A DNA stretch of 44,035 nt from NCBI GenBank assembly GCA_002728675.1, contig PBVL01000029.1:10446-54480 (forward strand). Reading direction: 5' to 3'. Below, piece after piece: positions 1 through 8,148 of this stretch (position 1 is the stretch's first letter; the number at the start of each line of letters is the position of its first letter). A program made the translations under genes and the position numbers. Source of the stretch: Gammaproteobacteria bacterium (lineage in GTDB: Bacteria > Pseudomonadota > Gammaproteobacteria > Pseudomonadales > Azotimanducaceae). Below the pieces are notes generated by a model. The model was not told the origin of the DNA. It worked only from the letters and a program-made list of their open reading frames with translations, and made no database searches.

Positions 1-439
1 CTTCATAGATGCGGCCGCCAATACTGCTGTACTCGCCTTCGGTATTCTCGCGCACGACCCAGAAGTCGATATCCTCGGCGGTGCGGCCGGCGAGCGGTGT
101 CTCAACCCCGGGCATCAGCCGACAGGGCCGGAGGTTGACGTACTGATCGAAAGCGCGCCGAATGGGGATGAGGAGTCCCCAGAGCGAGATGTGATCCGGT
201 ACACCGGGAAACCCGACCGCGCCAAGAAAGATGCTATCAAACTCCGCTAACTGCTCGATGCCGTCTTCGGGCATCATGCGTCCTGTCTTATGCCAGGTTT
301 CACAGCTCCAGTCGAAGTTCGTCCACTCGAAGGAGAAGCCGTGCTTCGCGGCAGCCGCGTCGAGTACACGCATACCCTCTGGAATGACTTCCTTGCCTAT
401 CCCGTCACCAGCAATCACGGCAATCCTGTATGTTGACAT
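1..439 (-). CDS. Tartrate/D-malate dehydrogenase family protein (3' end cut by window)
   Basis: This gene is missing from the ORF track because it has no stop inside the window. Reading the minus strand from the ATG at 439 gives MSTYRIAVIAGDGIGKEVIPEG, the nucleotide-binding start of the isocitrate/isopropylmalate dehydrogenase family. It continues with FLGAVGFPGVPDH and ends at VVRENTEGEYSSIGGR, where the Arg-Glu-Asn substrate-loop motif lies. The spacing and the GFPGVPDH stretch fit the tartrate/D-malate branch (TtuC/DmlA, NAD-dependent oxidative decarboxylation in the cytoplasm) better than LeuB or Icd. About 146 of the usual 350 or so residues are present. Its start overlaps the start of the divergent lipoprotein gene by 10 bases, so there is no separate promoter space. 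Exact substrate is inferred. Confidence 0.85.
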   Translation of the reverse strand, partial: MSTYRIAVIAGDGIGKEVIPEGMRVLDAAAAKHGFSFEWTNFDWSCETWHKTGRMMPEDGIEQLAEFDSIFLGAVGFPGVPDHISLWGLLIPIRRAFDQYVNLRPCRLMPGVETPLAGRTAEDIDFWVVRENTEGEYSSIGGRIYE

Positions 440-1968
440 GTCCCGTCCCAGTCCAGATTCAAGCGCGCAACACTAGCCCTTCAGGCCGCGCCACACCAGC
501 GCCACGCGGGCTGCGGGCCCTCACGTGTTGTCTCATCGCGTTCCTGTTGTCCGCATGTTCGGGGACCGTCGACGATGTCGGTCGTGCCGACGAATCAGAA
601 AGCGCCGAACCGCGGTGGCTCGCGGGAGACCATCACGTCCACAGCAGGTTCAGCGTGTGCTGGAATCGCGAAACGGATCCACCGGAGCCGATCGTCGGTG
701 GGGATGCCATCTACCCGATCGCCATGAACACGCTGATGGGTCGTCACTACGGGCTTGGCTGGATGGTGACGACGGATCACGGCGGGCCGGGTCACAGTCG
801 GGTCACGCGCGAATGGGCCTACCCGTCGTTGTTGCGTTCCCGCGCCGTTCTGCCGGACGTCATCCAGTACCACGGACTCGAGCTCAACTCGCCGGGCGGT
901 GACCACGCGACGCTGATTGTTCCGTACGGTCCGGATGAAGCTGAACAGCTGTTCAACTATGAGGTCGCGTACGACCGAAACGAGATCTGGCCGCAGGACG
1001 GTTCACGAAACACGACCGACCTCATGGTGACCGTGTTGACCGACATGAGCCAGGCTGCGGTACCGCCAATCGTCATTGCCAACCATCCCTCGCGGTCCTC
1101 TCGCGGTCGGCATGACTACGGACTCTACGAGCCCGCAGAGCTGCGTACCTGGAACGACTCCGCCCCGCGCGTGGCGATCGGGTTCGCCGGTGCGCCCGGG
1201 CATCAGGCGATCACTCTGGCGCCGGACGGCTCGCAACGCGCGGACATGCCGCGCGGTGGATATGGCGCGCACCCGACACGGGGTGGCTTTGATCCGATGA
1301 CCGCTGAACTGGGTGGGCTGTGGGACTCGTTGTTGGGGGAGGGCAGACGTTGGTGGATTACCGCGAACTCCGATTCGCACCGGCATTACACCGAACAGGG
1401 CGGGGACTTCTGGCCGGGCGAGTATTCAAAGACCTGGATCCATGCGGCTCCGTCACCGGGTCAGGTGTTCGAAGCGCTTCGCGGCGGGCGGGTATTTGTC
1501 AGCACGGGTGATCTCGTCAACGGACTCAGCATGATGCTTACGATCGATGGAGAAGCCAATGAGGTCTGGCCAGGCGACACGGTCAGGGTGGCGCCGAGTG
1601 CGGAGATCAGTCTGACCGTCACGGTGACCGACCCAGAGGCGCCGAACAGTGCCGGCCGGACACCGGATTTGGCGCGACTGGACATTATCGTTGGCCACGT
1701 TGAGGGCCCAGCAATGTCACGCGCCGCTGACGTCAACGGCTCGACCCGGGTTGCGGCAAGGTTCGCGCGGAAGGACATGCTGGTGAATGGCGAGAATCTG
1801 ACGGTTCGGTCAGATCTTACCCTGCGGGGCGACACGTACGTGCGTCTGCGAGGGACCAACACTGGAGAGTTGGAGCCGGAACCGGATCCCATGGGCGAAG
1901 GCCCGTGGGACGACCTGTGGTTCTACAGCAATCCGATATTCATTGAATTTGGCAGGCGTGAAGGATGA
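430..1968 (+). CDS. PHP-domain metal-dependent hydrolase, predicted lipoprotein
   Basis: The 512-residue protein has a hydrophobic stretch ending in a lipobox (AFLLSAC, Cys about 43), so it is probably a lipid-anchored envelope protein. The mature part begins with GDHHVHSRFS (about 67-76), the first metal-binding motif of PHP phosphoesterases. Later metal-ligand motifs follow in order: VTTDHG, HGLELNSPGGDH, ANHPSR and NSDSHRHY. This supports a metal-dependent phosphoesterase-like fold; the substrate is unknown. The only standard in-frame start before the signal is the ATG at 430 (or TTG at 433), which gives an unusually long n-region and overlaps the divergent dehydrogenase start. A CTG at 511 would give a classic short signal peptide, so the start is uncertain. 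The stop overlaps the next gene by 4 bases (ATGA), which indicates an operon. Confidence 0.75.
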   Translation: MLTCPVPVQIQARNTSPSGRATPAPRGLRALTCCLIAFLLSACSGTVDDVGRADESESAEPRWLAGDHHVHSRFSVCWNRETDPPEPIVGGDAIYPIAMNTLMGRHYGLGWMVTTDHGGPGHSRVTREWAYPSLLRSRAVLPDVIQYHGLELNSPGGDHATLIVPYGPDEAEQLFNYEVAYDRNEIWPQDGSRNTTDLMVTVLTDMSQAAVPPIVIANHPSRSSRGRHDYGLYEPAELRTWNDSAPRVAIGFAGAPGHQAITLAPDGSQRADMPRGGYGAHPTRGGFDPMTAELGGLWDSLLGEGRRWWITANSDSHRHYTEQGGDFWPGEYSKTWIHAAPSPGQVFEALRGGRVFVSTGDLVNGLSMMLTIDGEANEVWPGDTVRVAPSAEISLTVTVTDPEAPNSAGRTPDLARLDIIVGHVEGPAMSRAADVNGSTRVAARFARKDMLVNGENLTVRSDLTLRGDTYVRLRGTNTGELEPEPDPMGEGPWDDLWFYSNPIFIEFGRREG

Positions 1969-2882
1969 GCCTCAGGTTCTGGATTGGATTGAGGCGCTAC
2001 GACACAATCGTCGCAGACGCTCAGGAGGCTGAGTCGCAGGGGTTTGCGTTCGCCAGCATTGGTGAGCATGTTTTTTTTCACGGCCCGATTGGCAACGGTC
2101 TGATTGCGCTTGCTGCGGCAGCGGGCGCGACGACAAAAATCCGCCTTCTGTCCGCAATCACACTGGTACCACTCTACCCGGCCGCGTTACTGGCCAAGCA
2201 GGTGGCCACTCTGGATGTCGTGTCCGGGGGGCGGTTCGACCTCGGCGTCGGGGTTGGCGGGGAGTACGAACCCGAATTCATCGCCTGCGGCGTCAAACGT
2301 TCGCAGCGGGGCGCGCGAACGGACGAAGCTCTCGAAGTCATGTCCCGGCTGTTCACGGAGGACGACGTTCGGTTCGAGGGCCGATTCACGGAACTGACGG
2401 GTGTGACGCTTGCGCCGAAACCCGTGCAGCGCGGAGGTCCACCGGTCTGGGTATCCGGACGGAGCGAAGCCGCGATGCGCCGCTGCGCGCGATACGGAGA
2501 CTTCTGGCTGCCGTACATGTACACACCGGAACGCCTGTCATCGAGCCTGGAAACGATTGGAACCTTCGCCGCCGATGCAGGGCGCGAGGGCGCGGTCGAA
2601 CCCGCGATTTTCCTCTTTTATGCGGTACACGAAGATCGTGAGACAGCAATCCGGATGGCGAGCGATCAGTTGTCGGCGCAGTACAACCAGGACTTCTCAG
2701 GACTCGTCGGCAAATATGCGCTGGCGGGTAACCCAGACGATTGTATTGCGCGACTCCGCGAATACGTTGATGCCGGCGCGAGCACGGTGATCCTCAACGC
2801 CGCGTGTCCCACGGACTATATGGCGGACAACCAGGCGTTGCTCGCAAAGACCGTGCTGCCCGCTTTTGCGGCGGAGCGCTGA
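1965..2882 (+). CDS. LLM-class (bacterial luciferase-like) flavin/F420-dependent oxidoreductase
   Basis: The 305-residue protein has the luciferase-like TIM-barrel pattern: ASIGEHVFFHGP near residue 30, a strand with IRLLSAITLVPLYPAALLAKQVATLDVVSGGRFDLGVGVGGE (about 60-100), and PKPVQRGGPPVWVSGRSEAAMRR in the middle. Such enzymes reduce or oxidise varied substrates using FMN or coenzyme F420. Which cofactor is used cannot be told from the sequence. The ATG overlaps the stop of the PHP lipoprotein (ATGA), so it is probably translationally coupled, and the SIS gene follows two bases after its stop. This is one of three LLM genes in the window. Substrate unknown. Confidence 0.85.
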   Translation: MSLRFWIGLRRYDTIVADAQEAESQGFAFASIGEHVFFHGPIGNGLIALAAAAGATTKIRLLSAITLVPLYPAALLAKQVATLDVVSGGRFDLGVGVGGEYEPEFIACGVKRSQRGARTDEALEVMSRLFTEDDVRFEGRFTELTGVTLAPKPVQRGGPPVWVSGRSEAAMRRCARYGDFWLPYMYTPERLSSSLETIGTFAADAGREGAVEPAIFLFYAVHEDRETAIRMASDQLSAQYNQDFSGLVGKYALAGNPDDCIARLREYVDAGASTVILNAACPTDYMADNQALLAKTVLPAFAAER

Positions 2883-2884
2883 GC

Positions 2885-3931
2885 ATGGCACCGGGCAAAG
2901 GTTCGGCGATGTACGCAACGATGCATCGGCAGCCGGACGACCTGCGCCGGGTGCTTGCGGACGGCTGGCCAATTGCGCGGGCGGTGGGTGATGCCGTCGC
3001 GAGCACTCGGCAGTGCTGGCTCGTTGGGATAGGCACGAGCTTCCACGCGTCCCTTGCCGGGCGCTGGATGCTGCGCGAGTTCGGGGTGAACGCCCATGCC
3101 GTCACGTCGTTCGATTTCGCCGCATACCCGGAGGCGTATCCCGTCGGACCCGGGGATTCGGTCCTGCTGTTGTCGCATTCGGGGACCAGGCAATATTCAA
3201 AGGCCGCCCTGGAACGTGCGGCTTCGAGCGGGGCGAACGTCTTCTCCGTTGGGGGTCAGACGGCCGAGCACCCGGGGTCGGGCATCGTGCTGCGGACCAC
3301 CGAGCAGGAGACCTCGGCGACGTTCACATCCTCGCACCTGGCCGCGATGACGGTCCTCGCTCAGGTCAGCGCGGGCGCGGCCGAGGCCGCGAACGATCCC
3401 CGCCGGGATGCGCACGAGGCCTCGATCGACCGGCTGCCGGAACAGGTCGCAGCTGTTCTTGCGCGCGAGGATGAACTCCTTGCCCTTGCCGAACGCTGCC
3501 AATCCGCACACACCTACGCGGTTGGTGCGGGCTCGGGGGAGGCCGCGGCGCTCGAGGCGGTCATCAAGTGTCGCGAGGCTGCCCATGTGCGCATCGACGC
3601 GCTGCCGCTCGAACAGTTCATCCACGGCCCGATGATCTGCCTGCAGCCGGAAGATCAGGTGTTGCTTGTGCGGGCATCGGGGGCCGCCGCGCAGCGTGAA
3701 GCCGACGCGGCGCAGTTGTTTGCGACGCTTGGGTCCGCGGTGTTCGAGGTGGGTGACACGACGACGGGGTTCAGCGTGCCGGCCACGCGGGAGACGCTTT
3801 CACCAATCCTGATGACAGTACCGATGCAGATCCTCGCGCACCATCTCGCCATGCTGAAAGGGATCGATCCGGACACGTTTCGGACCCACGAACCGCGTTT
3901 CGGCGAGGCGATTCGTGCTTTGAATCTCTGA
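2885..3931 (+). CDS. SIS-domain sugar-phosphate isomerase/deaminase (GlmS C-terminal-like)
   Basis: The protein has two SIS domains and no glutaminase domain, the layout of GlmS-like isomerase-only proteins such as NagB-II or FrlB types. The first SIS domain includes WLVGIGTSFHASLAGRWMLREFG and LLLSHSGTRQYSKAALERA. The second includes YAVGAGSGEAAALEAVIKCREAAHV and LPLEQFIHGPM, and the C-terminus ends DPDTFRTHEPRF. I place the start at ATG 2885, giving 348 residues, two bases after the LLM stop. The ORF track's 2804 start runs through the coding end of the LLM gene. It likely acts on an amino-sugar or sugar phosphate, or a fructosamine; the substrate is not determined. It is the last gene of a three-gene plus-strand run and converges on the 126-residue unknown gene. 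Confidence 0.8.
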   Translation: MAPGKGSAMYATMHRQPDDLRRVLADGWPIARAVGDAVASTRQCWLVGIGTSFHASLAGRWMLREFGVNAHAVTSFDFAAYPEAYPVGPGDSVLLLSHSGTRQYSKAALERAASSGANVFSVGGQTAEHPGSGIVLRTTEQETSATFTSSHLAAMTVLAQVSAGAAEAANDPRRDAHEASIDRLPEQVAAVLAREDELLALAERCQSAHTYAVGAGSGEAAALEAVIKCREAAHVRIDALPLEQFIHGPMICLQPEDQVLLVRASGAAAQREADAAQLFATLGSAVFEVGDTTTGFSVPATRETLSPILMTVPMQILAHHLAMLKGIDPDTFRTHEPRFGEAIRALNL

Positions 3932-3936
3932 GCCCC

Positions 3937-4317
3937 CTAACGAGGCAGGATGATCCTCGGACCGTCATCCTCGGGAACGGGATCGGGATCGGCGTTGACG
4001 GTCCCGGCAGGCTGAGTCCCGACCTGCTCAGGGTAGAGGTCAGCCGCGCCGCTGAGTTGGCCCGCGTATCGGAGATGCTCTTCGAGCGCGCGATCAACCG
4101 TCCGGTCGATCGCACGCTCCAGTTCATCCCTGTCCAGCGTCGCGAATCGCCGCAGGACCGGTCCGATGTTGTAGAGCGCCTTTCTGGACATTGAGCGGGG
4201 TACGAACTGCTGGTCTTCCAGGGTGTACTCGAACGTCACGCGTACCGGGATGTCGACAAGCGCGTCACCGGTCGACATGGCGTGCTTGATGATCTTCTTG
4301 TCAGAGACGATGATCAC
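3937..4317 (-). CDS. Hypothetical protein, translationally coupled to D-aminoacylase-like gene
   Basis: The 126-residue protein is not recognised. It is soluble-looking with no signal peptide or membrane segment. Residues 20-35 are beta-like (DIPVRVTFEYTLEDQQFVP). A helical, charged middle follows (LDRDELERAIDRTVDRALEEHLRYAG), then a Pro/Asp-rich tail (NADPDPVPEDDGPRIILPR) that is probably disordered. Its ATG overlaps the amidohydrolase stop (ATGA), so the two are very likely co-translated. A role as partner or regulator of that enzyme is only inferred from position. It converges with the SIS gene with a five-base gap. Confidence 0.65.
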   Translation of the reverse strand: MIIVSDKKIIKHAMSTGDALVDIPVRVTFEYTLEDQQFVPRSMSRKALYNIGPVLRRFATLDRDELERAIDRTVDRALEEHLRYAGQLSGAADLYPEQVGTQPAGTVNADPDPVPEDDGPRIILPR

Positions 4318-5801
4318 GCGCCGTGGTGACTTCGGCGGAAACGCAGCATTTTTCCTGTCCCACTGTTCGTGTGCCGGCCCTGCTCCAGAGCGACCGCACC
4401 GTTGACGAAGACGCGATCGATCCCCGCCGGCGCCCGCTGTGGATCATCGTAGGTGGCAAGGTCTTCGATCACGGCCGGGTCGAACAACACGAGGTCCGCG
4501 AAGCTCCCTTCACGCAGGGTGCCGCGTCCGTCCATGCCAAACGTCGCGGAGGGTAGTGACGTCATGCGCCGAACCGCCTCGGGCAGACTGAGCACCCCCT
4601 GATCCCGGACGTACCGCGCGAGGATCCGAGGAAATGTCCCGAAGAGCCTGGGATGCGGCTTGCCTTTGAGTTCGGGGATGCCGTCCGAACCGACCATCAT
4701 GTCCGCATGTGCCAGATTCGTACGGACGTCGTCTTCGTCGATGATGAACTGGATGCAAAGCGTACGGTCACCCTTAGGCGCGGTAAGAATCTGCTTGACC
4801 AGGCTGACCTCGGTGGTGTCGCCTTCGGCGGCCAGATCGGTCAGGGACCGGCCTTCATACTCGGGGAAGGCCGGACAGCTTGCGATTCGGATCACTCGGG
4901 CCAACTCCTCGGAGGGATTGTCCAGATCGAAGTATTCGATCATCCGGCCGCTTCCGGCGGTATATGGATAAACGTCCAGCGTGACCGGCTGACCCGAGGC
5001 CAGCGCGGCGTCCACCTTGGTCAGTGATGCCCTGACCTTTCCCCAGTTTGCAGGGCCTGCCGCCTTGTGATGTGAGATGTGCAGGTGTGCGTCGCTCGTC
5101 CTGCCGATCGCAAGCGCTTCGTCCACCGCGTCAAGGAGTCGATCGCCTTCGTTTCGCATGTGGGTCGCGTACAGCGCATCGAAGCGGCCGGCGACCGCCG
5201 CCAGTTCCGCCACCTCTTCGGTGTCGCTCCAGCGGCCGGGGCGATAGATGAGCCCCGACGAGAAGCCGCAGGCACCCTGTTCGAGGGCACGCTCGACATG
5301 ACCCCGCATGACATCAAGCTCGGCCAACGTCGGCTCCCGCCGTGCCATGCCCATGACCAACGTACGCACGGTGTTGTGTCCGACGAGCATCATGTTGTTG
5401 ATGGCGGGCCCCCGTGCCAGCACCGCATCGAAATAGCCGGCGAGGTCGGTGAACTCATCGGTGAGGCCGGCGAGAATACCGCCGCTGGCAGCGGCCGCGT
5501 CAGCGTCAGGATTTGCCGGGATTGCCGAAAACCCGCAGTTACCCGCGACTACCGTTGTCACGCCCTGATCGAGTTTGAACTCCATGCCCGGGTAGCGAAG
5601 GAAGGCGCCGTCATCGTGTGAGTGTACGTCGATAAATCCGGGACAAGCCGACAGCCCGGTCGCGTCGATCTCACTGCGTGCCGGGCCGGACACGGAACCG
5701 ACGGCCGCGATCCGGTCGCCTTGGATCGCGATGTCCCCGGTGAACGGTTCGCGACCGAATCCATCGAGAATCTGTGCGTTGCGGATGATCGTGTCGTACA
5801 T
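4314..5801 (-). CDS. N-acyl-D-amino-acid deacylase family amidohydrolase (D-aminoacylase-like)
   Basis: The 495-residue cytoplasmic metallo-hydrolase belongs to the amidohydrolase superfamily. The N-terminal beta-sandwich strand MYDTIIRNAQILDGFG is followed by GFIDVHSHDDG (about 56-65), which holds the first two metal-ligand His. GNCGFS (87-92) carries the Cys that D-aminoacylases use as a zinc ligand. Downstream are HMRNEGDRLLDA, LHISHHK and MMVGSDGIPELKGKPHPR, where the Asp is the expected catalytic base. The family cleaves N-acyl-D-amino acids and related cyclic or N-acyl compounds; the exact substrate is inferred. It is the first gene of a two-gene unit with the 126-residue protein and diverges from larA across about 96 bases. 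A paralog lies at 34721-36427. Confidence 0.85.
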   Translation of the reverse strand: MYDTIIRNAQILDGFGREPFTGDIAIQGDRIAAVGSVSGPARSEIDATGLSACPGFIDVHSHDDGAFLRYPGMEFKLDQGVTTVVAGNCGFSAIPANPDADAAAASGGILAGLTDEFTDLAGYFDAVLARGPAINNMMLVGHNTVRTLVMGMARREPTLAELDVMRGHVERALEQGACGFSSGLIYRPGRWSDTEEVAELAAVAGRFDALYATHMRNEGDRLLDAVDEALAIGRTSDAHLHISHHKAAGPANWGKVRASLTKVDAALASGQPVTLDVYPYTAGSGRMIEYFDLDNPSEELARVIRIASCPAFPEYEGRSLTDLAAEGDTTEVSLVKQILTAPKGDRTLCIQFIIDEDDVRTNLAHADMMVGSDGIPELKGKPHPRLFGTFPRILARYVRDQGVLSLPEAVRRMTSLPSATFGMDGRGTLREGSFADLVLFDPAVIEDLATYDDPQRAPAGIDRVFVNGAVALEQGRHTNSGTGKMLRFRRSHHGA

Positions 5802-5897
5802 CGTGCCTCCTCGCGCTTGCCTGCATCATACCGGTGCGTGCGCTGCAGTCGCGCTTTCCGGACGTGTATGCTCGACCAGTGTCTCGGGGGATCGAAC

Positions 5898-7187
5898 ATG
5901 AACCAGTCGGTACATCTTGCATACGGTCGTGAAGGGCGGACCTTCGACATGCCGGCGCATGCTGAGTTGACGCTCCTGCGTAAGAGCGTCGCCGCGATGC
6001 GCGGTGATCCGCAGAGTCGGGTGCTCGCAGCACTGGCATCACCTGTTGACGCGGCGCCCATCCGGAAGGAAGCACGCGGCGCGCGAACCGCGTGCATCGT
6101 GATCTGCGACGTCACGCGCCCCGTGCCCAACGGACTTCTGTTACGGCCGATCATCGATGAACTCGTTGCGGGGGGCGTGCCGCTGACGGGCATCTGCATT
6201 CTCGTCGCCACCGGATTGCACCGGCCAAACGAGGGCGCCGAACTTGCGGAACTGATCGGTGATCCGTGGGTGACCGCGCATGTCCAGATCGAAAATCACG
6301 ATGCCAGGCGGGATGAGGATCACACCGACCTCGGCCAGACAGAGGCCCGCAAGACGCCGATCATCCTCGACCGCCGTCTCGTTGAAGCAGACGTGCGGAT
6401 CGTCACCGGGCTGGTCGAACCGCACTTCATGGCGGGCTATTCGGGCGGACGCAAGGTGATCGCGCCCGGCGTCGCCCATCACACGACCATCCGCACGTTT
6501 CACTCGGCCCGGTTCATGGAACACCCGGCGGCACGAACCTGCAATCTGGCGGGTAATCCGCTGCACGAGGAGCAGTTGGCGATCGTCGCGGCGCTGGGAC
6601 GCGCACTTGCCGTGAACGTTGTGCTGTCGGACGAAAGGGACCTCGTCCACGTGAACTACGGCGAGGTCGTCGCAAGCCATGCGGCTTCGGTTGAAGTTGC
6701 CGCCGGATTGTCCGAGGTATCGGTGCCGCGACGTTTCTCGACGGTGGTTACGTCAGCGGCCGGCTATCCCCTCGACCGGACGTACTATCAGACCGTCAAG
6801 GGCATGGTCACGCCGCTCGACATCCTCGAACCGGGCGGTACGCTGATCATCGCGGCCGACTGTGGCGAAGGGCTGGGCTCGCCCGACTACCGGGCGGCGC
6901 AGGAGCAGTTGCTGGCACTTGGCCAGGACGCGTTCGTCAGCGGACTCGAGGCGAAGGCGTTGGCGGACGTCGATGAGTGGCAGACCGAGATGCAGGTCAA
7001 GTCGACGCGACGCGCGGATGTGGCGCTCTACTCGGAGGCACTTGGAGACGACCACTCGCTGACGGGCGTGCGCCGCATCGATGACGTCTGCGACGCGGTG
7101 GCGCAAAGCATCGGGCGCACCGGGGACAACGCAGTTGCCGTGATCCCCGAGGGGCCCTATGTCGTGCCGTTCTGTCGACAGACTTGA
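5898..7187 (+). CDS. larA: LarA-type nickel-pincer racemase/epimerase family protein
   Basis: The start is the ATG at 5898, preceded by a purine-rich GGGGGA; the track's 5622 start runs back into the divergent amidohydrolase. The 429-residue product matches the LarA fold. It keeps the residues known from Lactobacillus plantarum lactate racemase: a catalytic His in TGLHRPN, a second His in VEPHF, a Lys ten residues later in SGGRK (covalent cofactor attachment), and a His 16 residues after that in TFHS (nickel ligand). The H-to-K-to-H spacing equals that of H174, K184 and H200. LarA homologs racemise or epimerise diverse 2-hydroxyacids, so the substrate need not be lactate. The cofactor-building genes larB, larC and larE are not in the window. 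An FMN-dependent 2-hydroxyacid dehydrogenase lies about 1.7 kb away. Confidence 0.85.
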   Translation: MNQSVHLAYGREGRTFDMPAHAELTLLRKSVAAMRGDPQSRVLAALASPVDAAPIRKEARGARTACIVICDVTRPVPNGLLLRPIIDELVAGGVPLTGICILVATGLHRPNEGAELAELIGDPWVTAHVQIENHDARRDEDHTDLGQTEARKTPIILDRRLVEADVRIVTGLVEPHFMAGYSGGRKVIAPGVAHHTTIRTFHSARFMEHPAARTCNLAGNPLHEEQLAIVAALGRALAVNVVLSDERDLVHVNYGEVVASHAASVEVAAGLSEVSVPRRFSTVVTSAAGYPLDRTYYQTVKGMVTPLDILEPGGTLIIAADCGEGLGSPDYRAAQEQLLALGQDAFVSGLEAKALADVDEWQTEMQVKSTRRADVALYSEALGDDHSLTGVRRIDDVCDAVAQSIGRTGDNAVAVIPEGPYVVPFCRQT

Positions 7188-7229
7188 GCGTTAAGAACAG
7201 CCTTGAGCGAGAGAACAGCCCTGAGCGCC
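7183..7229. repeat. 19-bp imperfect tandem repeat at the larA stop
   Basis: Two adjacent 19-base units, CTTGAGCGTTAAGAACAGC and CTTGAGCGAGAGAACAGCC, are followed by a partial third copy (CTGAGCGCC). The first unit contains the larA stop codon (TGA at 7185-7187). The array fills most of the 50-base gap between two convergent genes. It looks like a local slippage duplication. Confidence 0.7.
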
Positions 7230-7240
7230 TTTCTCGCTCA
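7204..7240. terminator. Inverted repeat between convergent larA and crotonase genes
   Basis: TGAGCGAGA (7204-7212) and TCTCGCTCA (7232-7240) are perfect 9-base reverse complements separated by 19 bases. The right arm contains the stop codon of the minus-strand crotonase gene. The position between two convergent genes suits a shared transcript end, but the loop is long and there is no clear U-tract, so terminator function is only a suggestion. Confidence 0.35.
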
Positions 7241-8026
7241 GCTTTCCCCAGCAACCCCGCGGAAGTCGGGTGCACGTTTCTCGAGGAACGCGCTGACCGC
7301 TTCCTGATGCTCCGCCGAGGCGTACGCCTCGTTGAGCAACTCACCTTCGCGCTTCATCACCAGTTCCAGATCCGTCTCGGAGCCGTTCTCGGTCAGCAAC
7401 CGCTTCACCATGCCGAGCTGCAGGCTGGGGTTCGCGGCAATCTCGCGGGCGAGTTCCATGGCCTTCGGCATGAGTTCCTCGTGCGGTACGACGTGATTGA
7501 CGAGACCACGTTCATGCGCTTCCGCCGCTGAATACAGTTTGCCCGTAAGGCACATCTCGCTTGCGTGGCTGAAACCCACGCGCTGAACGAGGAAGTGCGA
7601 CGACGCAAGCTCTGGCACGACGCCCATCTTCACGAACGCGAGGCCGAACCGGGCCTGTTCAGACGCGACCAGAACGTCGAACGGCAACATCAGAGTGACG
7701 CCAACTCCGACCGCTGCACCGTTGACCGCGGCAATGATGGGTTTGGAGCCACGCATGAAGGTCACCCAGTTCGTGGTGGGCGGTCCGGAAGCGTCGCCAT
7801 CGATCCGCGCGGCAAACGTGTCCTTGATGTCCGCGCCCGCGCAGAACCCACGACCGGCGCCGGTCACGACGATGGCACCAATCGCCGGGTCGTCGTTCGC
7901 GCGCCTGACCGCGTCGACAATGTCGCGGTTCATCTGGTTGGTCCACGCGTTGAGGCGTTCGGGCCGGTTGAGCGTCACGATCGCGACGTCGTCCTGAGTT
8001 TCGAAGAGTATGGTCTCGTAGGTCAT
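7238..8026 (-). CDS. Enoyl-CoA hydratase/isomerase (crotonase) family, isomerase-like active site
   Basis: Starting at ATG 8026 (MTYETILFETQDDVAIVTLNRPERLNAW) the product has 262 residues; the longer track ORF has no crotonase homology upstream of this. The oxyanion-hole segments GRGFCAGADI and AVNGAAVGVGVT are present. Neither of the two Glu of classic hydratases is where expected: the first is replaced in AVGVGVTLML, the second in FGLAFVKMG. Instead the protein carries VKMGVVPELASS, where a Glu follows Pro as in ECI2-type enoyl-CoA isomerases. I therefore favour isomerase or another crotonase reaction over plain hydration. It converges on larA and diverges from the glutathione transferase gene across about 120 bases. 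Confidence 0.85.
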   Translation of the reverse strand: MTYETILFETQDDVAIVTLNRPERLNAWTNQMNRDIVDAVRRANDDPAIGAIVVTGAGRGFCAGADIKDTFAARIDGDASGPPTTNWVTFMRGSKPIIAAVNGAAVGVGVTLMLPFDVLVASEQARFGLAFVKMGVVPELASSHFLVQRVGFSHASEMCLTGKLYSAAEAHERGLVNHVVPHEELMPKAMELAREIAANPSLQLGMVKRLLTENGSETDLELVMKREGELLNEAYASAEHQEAVSAFLEKRAPDFRGVAGES

Positions 8027-8148
8027 GGTCGGGTCCTTGGGCTGCCGGCTGAGAATGCCGCAAAGCAGGGGGCCGCGCCATGTCCCTATGCTGGCGGGCG
8101 ACGGCGCTTTTCTGCGAACATCCGCGCTTTGGCTCCCGGAGGACGGAC

